35,379 bases of DNA from Phycisphaerales bacterium (GTDB lineage: Bacteria; Planctomycetota; Phycisphaerae; Phycisphaerales; SM1A02): NCBI GenBank assembly GCA_022616475.1, contig JAKEEP010000254.1, forward strand, positions 1 to 35,379. Direction: 5' to 3'. Below are positions 23,761-32,669 of the stretch, piece after piece. Position 1 is the first letter of the stretch; each line of letters begins with the position of its first letter. The notes under the pieces were generated by a model that was not told the DNA's origin, ran no database searches, and saw only the letters and a list, made by a program, of their open reading frames with translations. The position numbers and the translations under genes are program-made.

Positions 23761-26431
23761 GCCCGCGATGCGCGACCGGATTCTCACAGCGCTGGCTCAG
23801 TTGGTTTGGCGCGCCCCAATCTTGATTCTTCTGACGGCAGTTTTCCTTGCGGGGGCATCGATCTATTACGCCGCCACATCGCTTCAACTCAACGCCAACC
23901 TCGATGACTTGATCGCCGCCGACCGGCCATACATGCAGAAGTATCGGCAGTTTCTGGATGAGTTCGGCGACCTGGAATACATCTACGCGGTGGTCGAGAA
24001 CACCGGCGATGTGCAGCGCACCGAAGCGGCGGTTGAGGCGCTGACCGCGAAGCTGCGCGCGATCACCGAATTGCCAGGCGTCTACTGTGCGATCGAGCCG
24101 CGCGAACAACTTCGGATCGCCAGCCGCGCGATGGCCGAGCAGGAGCTTGAAGACCTCGCTATCGCTTCGGGGGCGTTTCACGCGTTGATGTCCGATCATC
24201 CAACGCCACGCGTGATCGGCGATGCCAATGAGTATCTCACCCAGCTCATCCGCACCGGCGCCAATCTCCCGGAAGACCAGCAGAGAAGGCTTGGCGCGGC
24301 GGCGGTCCTTCTGCTCAAAACCATCGCGGCGGCAGACGAGAACTCAGCCAGCCGCCGGGAGGTCCGTTTTCTGATCGGGGCCGATCGCCGGTCGGAGTAC
24401 TTCGAATCAGACACGGGTCGCTTCTATTTCATCACAATCATTCCGGTCAAGGATTACAGCACCCTGTCGGTGATCGAGGAGCCGCTGCGGAAAATTCGCG
24501 CCGCGATCGCCGAAACCCGCGCTGAATTTCCCGGCATCAACATCGGCCTGACTGGCAAGCCGGTGCTGCAGGCCGATGAAATGGCCACCAGCAACTCCGA
24601 TATGACCAAGGCCTCGATCATGGCCTTTGTCCTCTGTGCGCTGCTGTTCATCATGATGATCGGAGGCATTCTGCGGCCGGTGCTGGCGATGGTTGCTTTC
24701 GGCATCGGCTCGGCGTGGACGTACGGCGCGGCGACGCTTCTCGTCGGCCAACTGAACCTGCTGAGCATCGTGTTCATGCTGGTGCTCGTTGGCGTGGGAC
24801 TGGATTACGGGGTGCACGTCATTTCGCGGTACCGGGAGTTTCGCCGTACGCAGTCGGTCCGCGAGGCGATCCGCGGCACGATGCTCACAGCGGTGCGCAG
24901 CAACCTGACCGGCGCGATGACGTCGAGCATCGTCTTTTTCATGGCGCTGTTGACGACGTTTCAGGGATTGCGCGAGCTTGGGTTGATCGCAGGCGTTGGA
25001 TTGCTCTTGTGTTGGGCGTCGATGGCGCTCGTGTTGCCGGCGCTGCTGGTCCTGGTCGATCGCAAACGTGGTGATGCTGTCACGGGGATCGCACCGGCGG
25101 CGACACAGGCAAAGCCCGACGCTTCATCAAACATGGGCGTGTTGCGATGGATTGTTCTGCGGCCGACGGCGGTCCTTGTCGCGGCCGCGGTGGTCTCGTT
25201 CGGCCTGATCGCCGCGCCCGGAAGCCTGAGCTTCGAGCAGAACCTCTTGAATCTCCAGGCGCAAGGGTTGGAGTCGATCGAGTGGGAAAGGAGGATTCTC
25301 GAAGACTCCGCTTCGGCGACGTGGTTCGGCGCCGTGAGCGCCGATACCCAGCAGCGCGCCTTGGAAGTCACCGAGCGCGCCAAGACCAAGCCTTCGATTG
25401 GCGCGGTGCGCAGCGTCTTCGATGTCATCGGGCCGCAAACGGTCAAGCGGGACGAGTTGCGCATCAAGCTCCACGAGCCGATTGGCGCGCAAACCAGACC
25501 CGCGAACGCGCCCCAAACTCAGCCGGCAGCCGATTGGTCGATCGACGATCTGCGCAAAGCCGTAACGTCCCTCGAAGCCATCGTTCTTGGCGCTCTTCGG
25601 CGGGCGCCCGCGGAGGCCCGCGAGCTTGCACGCCTTGGCATGGAGCTGAAAACGCTCATCGCGCAGCTCGAGCAGAATCCGTCGATTCGGTTCGCGATCG
25701 ATCAGACCGTTCACGGCATCGGGCAGTCTCTGAGGCTGCTGTTGGAGGGCGATCAGCTCGACCTGCGCTCCGCGTTGCCTGACGCTCTGCGGCAACAGTC
25801 CATTTCACCCAGCGGCCGCTATCTGATCATGCTGCATCCCAAGGACGATGTGTGGGAGTACGAGCCGATGAGCCGGTTCATCCGGGAGATGCGCGAGGTC
25901 GATCCGAACGTGACCGGCGCGCCGATCACTCATTTTGAATCGCTCGACGAAATGCTGCGCTCGTTCGTCATCATGTCGATCCTGGCGCTGCTGGCGATCA
26001 TTTGCATTGTCGGCCTGGACTTCCGCCGCATCAGCGATGTGGCTTTGGCGATCTTGCCGCTCTTGCTTGGCCTGGCCTGGACCGTTGAGCTGATGGGATT
26101 GTTGGGGGTCTCGTTCAACCTGGCCAATTTCTTTTCGGTGCCGATCCTGATCGGCCTAGGCGTGGACTCCAGTGTGCACATCTTGCACCGCTACCACGAA
26201 GGCGGGCCGACGCGCTTCAGCCTGGGTGCCACGCGCCGCGCGGTGATCCTCTCGTCGCTGACCACGATCATCGGCTTCGGATCGCTGATCATCGCCCACC
26301 ACCGGGGCTTGCGCAGCCTCGGTATCGTGATGGCGGTCGGCTCAACCGCGTGCATGCTGGCATCGGTCATCGTTCTGCCGGCGCTGCTGGCTTGGCTGGA
26401 GAGTCGCAAATCCGGGCGGAAGGACCGGTGA
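23759..26431 (+). CDS. MMPL/RND-superfamily membrane transporter
   Basis: Encodes 890 residues from ATG 23759 (or 887 from 23768). The plan is two repeated halves. Each half has one N-terminal membrane helix (LILLTAVFLAGASIYYAAT; TAVLVAAAVVSFGLIAAPG), a large periplasmic loop with coiled and proline-rich parts, and a cluster of five helices. The fourth-helix motifs GVGLDYGVH and GLGVDSSVH are the typical acidic proton-relay sites of the MMPL family. Related proteins export lipids, including hopanoids (HpnN) and mycolates. The substrate here cannot be read from sequence. The preceding aminotransferase raises the possibility of a lipid-modification and export pair. No Shine-Dalgarno is seen, and a cloverleaf repeat precedes the gene. 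Confidence 0.88.
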   Translation: MPAMRDRILTALAQLVWRAPILILLTAVFLAGASIYYAATSLQLNANLDDLIAADRPYMQKYRQFLDEFGDLEYIYAVVENTGDVQRTEAAVEALTAKLRAITELPGVYCAIEPREQLRIASRAMAEQELEDLAIASGAFHALMSDHPTPRVIGDANEYLTQLIRTGANLPEDQQRRLGAAAVLLLKTIAAADENSASRREVRFLIGADRRSEYFESDTGRFYFITIIPVKDYSTLSVIEEPLRKIRAAIAETRAEFPGINIGLTGKPVLQADEMATSNSDMTKASIMAFVLCALLFIMMIGGILRPVLAMVAFGIGSAWTYGAATLLVGQLNLLSIVFMLVLVGVGLDYGVHVISRYREFRRTQSVREAIRGTMLTAVRSNLTGAMTSSIVFFMALLTTFQGLRELGLIAGVGLLLCWASMALVLPALLVLVDRKRGDAVTGIAPAATQAKPDASSNMGVLRWIVLRPTAVLVAAAVVSFGLIAAPGSLSFEQNLLNLQAQGLESIEWERRILEDSASATWFGAVSADTQQRALEVTERAKTKPSIGAVRSVFDVIGPQTVKRDELRIKLHEPIGAQTRPANAPQTQPAADWSIDDLRKAVTSLEAIVLGALRRAPAEARELARLGMELKTLIAQLEQNPSIRFAIDQTVHGIGQSLRLLLEGDQLDLRSALPDALRQQSISPSGRYLIMLHPKDDVWEYEPMSRFIREMREVDPNVTGAPITHFESLDEMLRSFVIMSILALLAIICIVGLDFRRISDVALAILPLLLGLAWTVELMGLLGVSFNLANFFSVPILIGLGVDSSVHILHRYHEGGPTRFSLGATRRAVILSSLTTIIGFGSLIIAHHRGLRSLGIVMAVGSTACMLASVIVLPALLAWLESRKSGRKDR

Positions 26432-26551
26432 AACACCACCAGGCTCGGGCCAACGGGCGTCACACACGCGTTCGTTCGGCATCGGTGGAACATTTCAGCC
26501 CCGGCGTTGATTCTCGTTAACATACTCTCTTGGCTTGCCGAGGGTCCTTCC

Positions 26552-28288
26552 ATGCCTCATCGCCTTTTCGAACGCCATCAGAAGACTCTGCAATCGGCTC
26601 TTGAAGCGATTCGCGCGCGCACGTATTGGAGCGCCTACCCCGAAGTGCCCAGCGGAAAGATCTACGGTGAAACTGCCAGGGACGCCGGCTTGGCCGCGTT
26701 TGAGACCCGTCTGAAAAACAGGAAGTTCCCAATCGATCAACCGAACACGGGCAAGTTCATCGGCGGCGAGGTATCTCCGTTCGGCATGAAGCTGGGCGTG
26801 ACGTATCCTCAGGTCGATCTGGATGAATTGCTCGCGGCCGCCCAGCAGGCAATGGAGGCTTGGAGCAAGTCTGATGTTGAAACTCGCGCTGGCATCGCGC
26901 TGGAGATTCTCGATCAGCTGAACAAGCGCAGCTTTGAGATCGCCAATGCCGTCATGCACACGACCGGCCAGGGCTTCATGATGGCCTTTCAGGCAGGCGG
27001 GCCGCATGCGCAAGATCGTGGGTTGGAAGCCGTCGCGTACGCCTACCAGGAGCTTTCGCGCATTCCGGCGACCGCGAACTGGCAGAAGCAGGTCAGCAAG
27101 ACCGATGTGATTCGCCTTCAAAAGAGCTACCGGATCGTGCCTCGTGGGGTGGCGGTCGTGATCGGCTGCTCGACCTTTCCAACCTGGAACAGCTACCCCG
27201 GATTCTTCGCGAGCCTGATGATCGGAAGCGCGGTCGTCGTCAAGCCTCATCCGGGGGCGATCTTGCCGCTGGCGATCACCGTCGAAGTCGCGCGCGAAGT
27301 CTTGCGCGACAACGGCTTTGATCCGAACCTGGTGACGCTCGCCGCCGACACTCATGGCAAACCGATCACCAAGAAGCTAGTGGCCCACGATGAAGTCAAG
27401 ATCATCGACTACACCGGCTCGTCGGCGTTCGGCGAATGGATCGAAAGCCACGCGCCACAGGCTGTGGTCTTCACCGAAAAGGCGGGCGTGAACTCGGTGA
27501 TCATCGACAGCGTTGACGACCTCAAGGCGATGGCGGCCAACCTGGCGTTTACCCTCAGCCTCTATTCAGGGCAGATGTGCACGACCAGTCAGAACATTTT
27601 CATTCCGCGCGGCGGCATCGACGTGGGCAACGAGCACAAATCGTTTGAAGATGCCGCGTGGGCGATCGTCGATGAGATGAACGCGCTGTTGAGCGATTCG
27701 AAGCGCGCTGCGGAAATCCTTGGGGCCATCCAAAACGAAGAGACCTTGAAGCGAATCGATGAGGCGGCGAACGAAGCCGAGGAGGCCGCGACGGTTCTTC
27801 GGCCGTCGCAATGGGTGTTGAATGAGCAGTTTCCCAAGGCGCGCACGCGCAGCCCGTTGGTGATCAAGGTCGCCGCCGGCCAGAAAAAACTCTACATGCG
27901 CGAGATGTTCGGCCCGATCTCGTACATCATCGCCACCGACGACACGCCGCAGAGCATTGAGCTTGCCAGCAAGTCCGCAAAGGAGCTTGGCGCCATTACA
28001 TGGGCGGCGTACTCGACGAACCCGCAAACAACCGCCGCGATCGAGGAAGCCGCGTTGGAGGCGGCCGTGCCGCTTTCGATCAACCTCACGGGGCCGATCT
28101 ACGTCAATCAGGCGGCCGCGTTCAGCGATTACCACGTCAGTGGCTGCAACCCCGCCGGCAATGCCACATTGACCGACAGCGCGTTCGTGACGCCGCGATT
28201 CAAGGTGATGCAAGTTCGCACTGCGTTGCCGCAGCAGGTCGATCAAGCCGCGCGCAGCACCGAGGCGGCGGCCGCCGCTTCAGCATGA
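26552..28288 (+). CDS. paaN: PaaN-type aldehyde dehydrogenase (phenylacetate-pathway family)
   Basis: From ATG 26552 (GAGGG about 7 bases upstream) the protein has 578 residues; the frame extends 15 codons upstream to 26507, but the Shine-Dalgarno and family fit favour 26552. The whole length matches the PaaN_2-type family: RLFERHQKTLQSALEAIRAR and YWSAYPEVPSGKIYGE at the start, VMHTTGQGFMMAFQAGGPHA, FPTWNSYPGFFASL, and VVVKPHPGAILPLAI. The catalytic residues of the aldehyde dehydrogenase fold are Glu in VFTEKAGVNSV and Cys in SGQMCTTSQN, both present. It should oxidise an aldehyde to an acid or CoA thioester. In phenylacetate degradation this class acts after ring cleavage. paaY follows 92 bases downstream, supporting an aromatic or CoA-thioester pathway. 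The ring-epoxidase genes (paaABCDE) are not in the window. Confidence 0.92.
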   Translation: MPHRLFERHQKTLQSALEAIRARTYWSAYPEVPSGKIYGETARDAGLAAFETRLKNRKFPIDQPNTGKFIGGEVSPFGMKLGVTYPQVDLDELLAAAQQAMEAWSKSDVETRAGIALEILDQLNKRSFEIANAVMHTTGQGFMMAFQAGGPHAQDRGLEAVAYAYQELSRIPATANWQKQVSKTDVIRLQKSYRIVPRGVAVVIGCSTFPTWNSYPGFFASLMIGSAVVVKPHPGAILPLAITVEVAREVLRDNGFDPNLVTLAADTHGKPITKKLVAHDEVKIIDYTGSSAFGEWIESHAPQAVVFTEKAGVNSVIIDSVDDLKAMAANLAFTLSLYSGQMCTTSQNIFIPRGGIDVGNEHKSFEDAAWAIVDEMNALLSDSKRAAEILGAIQNEETLKRIDEAANEAEEAATVLRPSQWVLNEQFPKARTRSPLVIKVAAGQKKLYMREMFGPISYIIATDDTPQSIELASKSAKELGAITWAAYSTNPQTTAAIEEAALEAAVPLSINLTGPIYVNQAAAFSDYHVSGCNPAGNATLTDSAFVTPRFKVMQVRTALPQQVDQAARSTEAAAAASA

Positions 28289-28368
28289 ATCTCCCCATGG
28301 CTAATGATCTCCATCGACCCGACGTCGAGCCCACGGCCGCCTGACTTTCGCGGGGACCGAACATCTCG

Positions 28369-28374
28369 TACTGT
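28369..28374 (+). promoter_or_regulatory. Candidate -10 element (TACTGT) for paaY
   Basis: TACTGT is followed by six bases and then the paaY ATG at 28381. As a -10 element it would place the transcription start at the ATG itself, giving a leaderless message. This would be consistent with the absence of a Shine-Dalgarno. Confidence 0.35.
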
Positions 28375-28380
28375 GCCGAT

Positions 28381-28980
28381 ATGCCCTGTTACGAATTCGA
28401 AGGCATCCGCCCCGTTGTCGATCCGACAGCCTTCGTTCATCCCTCGGCGGTGCTTATTGGCGATGTGATGGTCGGTCCCGGCTGCCTGGTCGGGCCCTGC
28501 GCCAGCCTGCGTGGCGACATCGGCCGGCTCATCCTCAAAGCCGGCTCAAATGTGCAGGACAACTGCACCCTACATTGCTTTCCTGGAAAGGACGTCGTCG
28601 TTGAAGAAGATGGCCACATCGGCCACGGCGCGGTGCTGCACAGTTGCACCATCAAGCGCAACGCGATGGTTGGCATGAACGCGGTCATCATGGATGATGC
28701 GGTGATCGGCGAAGATTCCTTCGTCGCCGCCATGGCGTTTGTCAAAGCGCAAACCATCGTGCCGCCGCGCACGCTCGTCGCAGGCGTTCCGGCCAAAGTC
28801 ATTCGCGAGCTTACGGCCGATGAAGTCAAATGGAAATCCGAAGGCACCGGCCACTATCAGCACCTGGCGCGCCGATACCTGGCCACGATGAAGGAAACCA
28901 AGCCTCTGGCCCAGGTCGAATCGAATCGCCGGCGCGTTCCAGAGTTGATCTATCAGCCCAAGCACGAACGCGACGCCTAA
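28381..28980 (+). CDS. paaY: PaaY-type hexapeptide-repeat thioesterase
   Basis: Encodes 199 residues from ATG 28381. It is a left-handed beta-helix protein of the gamma carbonic anhydrase/PaaY group. Hexapeptide repeats run from about residue 20 to 135 (FVHPSAVLIGDVMVGPG, ASLRGDIGRLILKAG, VQDNCTLHCFPG, IGHGAVLHSCTIKRNAM). The metal ligands of the family are visible as His64, His81 and His86-type positions within LHCFPG and GHIGHGAVLH. From memory the match to PaaY is strong, including the tail ELTADEVKWKSEGTGHYQHL. PaaY hydrolyses dead-end CoA thioesters formed during phenylacetate degradation. Position behind paaN agrees with this. Its stop codon is shared with the convergent TPR gene, the two overlapping by 2 bases. 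Confidence 0.9.
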   Translation: MPCYEFEGIRPVVDPTAFVHPSAVLIGDVMVGPGCLVGPCASLRGDIGRLILKAGSNVQDNCTLHCFPGKDVVVEEDGHIGHGAVLHSCTIKRNAMVGMNAVIMDDAVIGEDSFVAAMAFVKAQTIVPPRTLVAGVPAKVIRELTADEVKWKSEGTGHYQHLARRYLATMKETKPLAQVESNRRRVPELIYQPKHERDA

Positions 28981-29981
28981 GGGCCGGCATCGTTCGACCG
29001 GCGTCGATACTCTTCAACGTGCGGCTCGATCACCGCTGTCAGATCGCTCAACCCCAGTTGTTGGGCCAATTCGAGCGATCGCTCAGCCGTGCGAAGCGCC
29101 TCAGGCATTCGGTCAGCCGCGGCGTAAGCAGCCGCAAGCACGTCGAGTGAGCCCGGGTCCGACCATTCGGTGGCGGCGCAAAGCTGCTCGGCGAGTTGAA
29201 TCGCCCGCGCTGGGTCGCGCTGCGCCGGATCAGGGGATGACGACAGCAGGTGAATCAGCGGCGGCGCGACCTGGATGTACTCCTCCAACGATGGAGCGGC
29301 CGCGAGCGCCTTCCCGAACCACGTGGCAGCCTCGGCATGTCGATTCTGCCGCGCGCGAATCACCGCCGCCGACCGCATGGAAGACCAATCACTCTTGTCG
29401 CGCTCGGCTGCCGCGATGAACTGCGCAGCAGCCTCATCGGCGCGATCTTCCTTGATCAGAAACTGCGCGAGCGACTGGTGATAGGCCGCGCTGCTGTCGT
29501 CGATCGCCAATGCTCCGTTGAACGCCGCCTCGGCTTCCGCGGCGCGTCCAATCGACTGAAGCGAGCGGCCAAGCCGGTGATATTCGCGAGCCAGGAATCG
29601 TGGCGGTCGGGCGCTGGGGTTCGTCATCTTCGCACGGATCTGCCGAATTGACTCGTTCGTTTCCGCGATCGATTCCTCGAATCGACTCTGCATGCGAAGC
29701 GCCTCGGCCAGGTTCGAGCGCGCTGGGTGATGCTCCGGCTTGATTCGAAGGGCGTCTCGATAATGCCCCTCGGCCGCAACCGGATCGCGACGAATGAGCA
29801 GGTTTCCGAGGTTATTGTGGGGCATCCACGCTTCATCGTTTTTCGAGAGCGTGTCCTCAAAGACGGTTTCCGCGGAAAGGTACGTTCCGGCCTGCCGCCA
29901 GGTCAGGGCAAAGAGAATCGGCAGGACCGCAACGCCAGCCGCAACGCCAGCCATCGCCAGCGCGCGCGGGCGCCGAACCAC
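28977..29981 (-). CDS. TPR-containing C-terminal part of a split membrane/TPR protein
   Basis: In-frame continuation of the gene at 29988-31163, after an internal TAG. Taken alone it would start at GTG 29981 and give 334 residues. One hydrophobic segment (ALAMAGVAAGVAVLPILFAL) opens it, followed by ALTWRQAGTYLSAETVFEDT, a stretch that in related proteins links the last membrane helices to the TPRs. At least four to five TPR-like units follow, starting with AWMPHNNLGNLLIRRD and YRDALRIKPEHHPARSNLAE. TPRs normally bind other proteins. If the TAG is a real stop, this half might still be made by re-initiation at the nearby GTG, but no Shine-Dalgarno supports that. The stop is TAG at 28977-28979, formed from the same CTAA that ends paaY. 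Confidence 0.75.
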   Translation of the reverse strand: MVRRPRALAMAGVAAGVAVLPILFALTWRQAGTYLSAETVFEDTLSKNDEAWMPHNNLGNLLIRRDPVAAEGHYRDALRIKPEHHPARSNLAEALRMQSRFEESIAETNESIRQIRAKMTNPSARPPRFLAREYHRLGRSLQSIGRAAEAEAAFNGALAIDDSSAAYHQSLAQFLIKEDRADEAAAQFIAAAERDKSDWSSMRSAAVIRARQNRHAEAATWFGKALAAAPSLEEYIQVAPPLIHLLSSSPDPAQRDPARAIQLAEQLCAATEWSDPGSLDVLAAAYAAADRMPEALRTAERSLELAQQLGLSDLTAVIEPHVEEYRRRSNDAGP

Positions 29982-29987
29982 GTGCGC

Positions 29988-29990
29988 CTA
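29988..29990 (-). other. Internal in-frame TAG splitting the membrane/TPR gene
   Basis: The frame on both sides is the same, with only two codons between the TAG and the GTG that opens the second half. Both halves together give the usual layout of bacterial membrane-TPR proteins, so the TAG interrupts one gene. TAG ends the subtilase gene, the HepT gene and this gene itself, so it is an ordinary stop here rather than a recoded codon. Confidence 0.75.
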
Positions 29991-31163
29991 GCCGCCGATC
30001 ACCAGCGCGATGATTCCCAGGCTTGCCAGGTATTGGAAATGGTCGGCGACGAACGAGAAGCGCATCGGGTACATGTTCACGAATCCCAGAGCCGGGAAAA
30101 TCGTGCCCGCGTAAAAGGCGAGGGCCAGTGCCGGTCCTCGCACGCCCCGTCGATAGAGAAACAGCGACGTGGCGCCGATCGCAATTGCGCCCGCTCCCGC
30201 CATCCACAGGATCACCGAATTCGGATCGATCTGCCAGCGCGGGTACACGAACATCAACTGTTGGGGCCACAGCAGTTGCCGCGGATAGAACAGCAGCGCG
30301 TTGGAGGCGATCAGGATTCGATCGATCCACGAGAACACAAAGTCATCGCCCTCAGCGCCAACGTGCTCGCGCTCGATGTGTGCCGTGTGCAGGGCCAGGA
30401 GCAAGCCGATGATGAGCATCGGCGCCAGCGGAGCCAGCCGAGGAATGGTCAGTCGCTTTCGCTGCCAGAGCATCATCAGGATCAGCGCTGCCGGAAGCGA
30501 GCATGTCACCGATTTGGAGAGAAGAGCCAGCACAAACAGCAGCAAGCTCAAGCCATACCAGCCCCACGAATCGGCTGCGCTTGTGCGACGCGGTTGACCC
30601 TTGGTTTGAGTTGGTCTTGCATCTTCCCCGGTCGGCGCCGCTCGCACATCCTTCAGTGACTCAAACCTCAGATACGCGAGCGCTGCGGTCAGATAGAAGA
30701 AAGCTGAAAGCACGTTCTTGCGCTCGGTGATCCACGCCACCGATTCCACGTGCACTGGATGAAGCGCGAAGACCGCTGCGATCAACCAACCCGCAAGCAG
30801 CCCGCCCGGCAGCTTCAGCACAGTGCACAATCGCCACACCAATAGCGCATTGAGCGCGTGCAGAACGACATTGACGATGTGATACCCCATCGGATTGAGT
30901 TGCCAAAGGTGATGCTCAATCCAGAAGCTCGTGAACACGACCGGGTAGTACTGCGGCGTGTGAGTTGGAATCCAAATCTGCTTGAGGCCTTCGAGATCAC
31001 GCAGGAATCGGTTGGCGCTCACGTACAGATCATCGTCCCAGATGAATCCGCCGCGGATTGCCGGGAGATAGGCGACCACCGTCGCCAAGACGATCAAAGC
31101 CGCGCCCGCCAGCGTCCATGCCAGCTCCCGGCGCAGCCGGAATTCAAAGACTCGATCAACCAT
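29988..31163 (-). CDS. Polytopic membrane N-terminal part of a split membrane/TPR protein
   Basis: Encodes 391 residues from ATG 31163 (AGG about 8 bases upstream), ending at the internal TAG. About nine hydrophobic segments are visible. The loop after the first has acidic residues (GGFIWDDDLYVSANRFL), and HPVHVESVAWITERKNVLS follows further on. This pattern is that of multispanning GT-C-like proteins related to TMTC/O-mannosyltransferases, which carry an acidic motif in the first loop and C-terminal TPRs. The usual end motif DHFQYLASLGIIAL is present just before the stop. Glycosyl transfer is only a possibility. The gene lies 48 bases downstream of lpd, in the same direction. Confidence 0.8.
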   Translation of the reverse strand: MVDRVFEFRLRRELAWTLAGAALIVLATVVAYLPAIRGGFIWDDDLYVSANRFLRDLEGLKQIWIPTHTPQYYPVVFTSFWIEHHLWQLNPMGYHIVNVVLHALNALLVWRLCTVLKLPGGLLAGWLIAAVFALHPVHVESVAWITERKNVLSAFFYLTAALAYLRFESLKDVRAAPTGEDARPTQTKGQPRRTSAADSWGWYGLSLLLFVLALLSKSVTCSLPAALILMMLWQRKRLTIPRLAPLAPMLIIGLLLALHTAHIEREHVGAEGDDFVFSWIDRILIASNALLFYPRQLLWPQQLMFVYPRWQIDPNSVILWMAGAGAIAIGATSLFLYRRGVRGPALALAFYAGTIFPALGFVNMYPMRFSFVADHFQYLASLGIIALVIGG

Positions 31164-31211
31164 GCGCTGACCTGTGAGAACCGACGCTTGCCGGAACGTG
31201 ATCCAAAGGAA

Positions 31212-32645
31212 TTACGGAGCAGGGGCGGCGGCGTTCGATGCCGTTTTCTCGGCTTGGCGTGCGGCGTCGCTGACCAACTCGCTGAGGGTCGGATGGGGGT
31301 GGATGGTCGCCGCCAGGTCGATCAGCGTCGCGCCCATTTCAATCGCCAGAGCGCCCTCGGAAATCATCTCGCATGCGTGCGGGCCGACCATTCCCACGCC
31401 TAGCACGAGCTGGCTTGGTGGATCGTAGATAATCTTGGTCAGGCCCTCGCCGCGTCCCATGCCGACCGCGCGGCCGGAAGCGCCCCACGGGATCTTCGCC
31501 GCCGCGTGCGGAATGGCCTCGGCTTTGGCTTCCTGCTCGGTCAGACCGCACCAGGCGATTTGAGGATCGGTGAAGATCGCGATCGGTATTGCCCGCGGAT
31601 CAAACCGCGCGCCCTGGTCCTTGCCGGCGATCGCTTCGGCCGCAACTCGGCCTTGCGCCAGGGCTTTGTCGGCCAGCAAGGGCGGCCCGGCGATGTCGCC
31701 CACCGCGAAGATGCGAGGATTGCTTGTGCGCATGTGGCCGTCAACTGTGATGAATCCCTCACCATTTAGACCAACCTGAACGCGATCAAGATGCAGGTCG
31801 CCAAGGTTCGGGCGGCGCCCGGCGGCTACAACCACACGATCAAAGCGAGCCGACTTGGCTGCGTCGTCGCCTTCGAAGGAAACTTCCATCGTGCCATCCT
31901 TCTTCCGCGCCGATTTCACGTTCGTTTTCAGCCACATGCCCCGCAACCGGTCCCCAAGCCGCCGAAGCAGCGGCCTGGCAATGTCGGCGTCAACCCCCGG
32001 CAGCCACTGCTCGCCTTCATCAACCAGCGACACCTTGCTTCCCAACGCCGCGTAGATCGAAGCCAGCTCCACCGCAATGTAGCCGCTGCCCACAACGAGC
32101 ATCGAATCAGGAATCTCGCTTACGGCCATCGCCGCTTCCGGGGTGACCACCAGGCGCTGATCGAACGGCAGAGCCGGGTGCTCGGCCGCAATTGAGCCGG
32201 TGGCGACCACCGCGCGCTTGAAGCGCAGCCGGGCGACATCGCCATCGCGGATCGCGAGATTTCGCGAGTCCTCAAAAACAGCGCGGCCCTTGATGCGCTC
32301 GACGCCGAACTTGCGGCATTGGCTGTCAAGACCCGCCGCGAGCTTTGCGATCGCCTTGGTGGTCCATTCGCGCACGCCCTCGGCCTTGAACTTGGGCTTG
32401 GTGAAGCTGACACCCATTTCAGATGCCAGAGACGCCGCGTTGATGATGTCGGCGATGTGCAAAAGCGTCTTGGATGGAATGCATCCATCGTGCAGGCAAA
32501 CGCCACCCAGCGCGCCCGAAGGATGCGCATCGACGATGACGGTCGACACCCCAAGTTCCGCCGCGCGAAACGCGCAGCTGTACCCGCCCGGCCCGCCGCC
32601 GATTACCACCAGGTCGGTTTCCTGCGTGAATTCGCCAACAACCAT
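31212..32645 (-). CDS. lpdA: Dihydrolipoamide dehydrogenase (E3)
   Basis: Encodes 477 residues from ATG 32645. E3 reoxidises the dihydrolipoyl groups of 2-oxo acid dehydrogenase complexes using FAD and NAD+. The FAD-binding motif VIGGGPGGYSCAFRAAELG is at about residues 14-32. The redox disulfide lies in GGVCLHDGCIPSKTLLH; the two cysteines are four residues apart as required, although Leu-His-Asp replaces the common Leu-Asn-xxx. The NAD-binding motif VVGSGYIAVELASIYAALG is at about 183-201. The catalytic His-Glu pair near the C-terminus appears as HPHPTLSELV. The enzyme should be active. It is downstream of the E2 gene and the zinc-ribbon gene with short spacers, so an operon is likely, though a TACACT hexamer suggests an additional internal promoter. 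Confidence 0.95.
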   Translation of the reverse strand: MVVGEFTQETDLVVIGGGPGGYSCAFRAAELGVSTVIVDAHPSGALGGVCLHDGCIPSKTLLHIADIINAASLASEMGVSFTKPKFKAEGVREWTTKAIAKLAAGLDSQCRKFGVERIKGRAVFEDSRNLAIRDGDVARLRFKRAVVATGSIAAEHPALPFDQRLVVTPEAAMAVSEIPDSMLVVGSGYIAVELASIYAALGSKVSLVDEGEQWLPGVDADIARPLLRRLGDRLRGMWLKTNVKSARKKDGTMEVSFEGDDAAKSARFDRVVVAAGRRPNLGDLHLDRVQVGLNGEGFITVDGHMRTSNPRIFAVGDIAGPPLLADKALAQGRVAAEAIAGKDQGARFDPRAIPIAIFTDPQIAWCGLTEQEAKAEAIPHAAAKIPWGASGRAVGMGRGEGLTKIIYDPPSQLVLGVGMVGPHACEMISEGALAIEMGATLIDLAATIHPHPTLSELVSDAARQAEKTASNAAAPAP

Positions 32646-32651
32646 GCTGGC

Positions 32652-32657
32652 AGTGTA
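32652..32657 (-). promoter_or_regulatory. Candidate -10 element (TACACT) for lpdA
   Basis: On the minus strand TACACT is followed by six bases and then the lpdA ATG. The geometry would put the transcription start on the A of the ATG. A near-identical GCTACACTG block occurs before the zinc-ribbon gene (33205-33210). Confidence 0.4.
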
Positions 32658-32669
32658 GCGTTCGTCCGT

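Noticed and set aside
29988-29990. TAG as a recoded amino-acid codon
   Set aside because: TAG terminates the subtilase, HepT and the same TPR gene, and no recoding machinery is visible. A nonsense change or base error is simpler.
29727-30659. Plus-strand open frame of 310 codons
   Set aside because: Opposite the split membrane/TPR gene; no recognisable domain and a composition typical of antisense frames.
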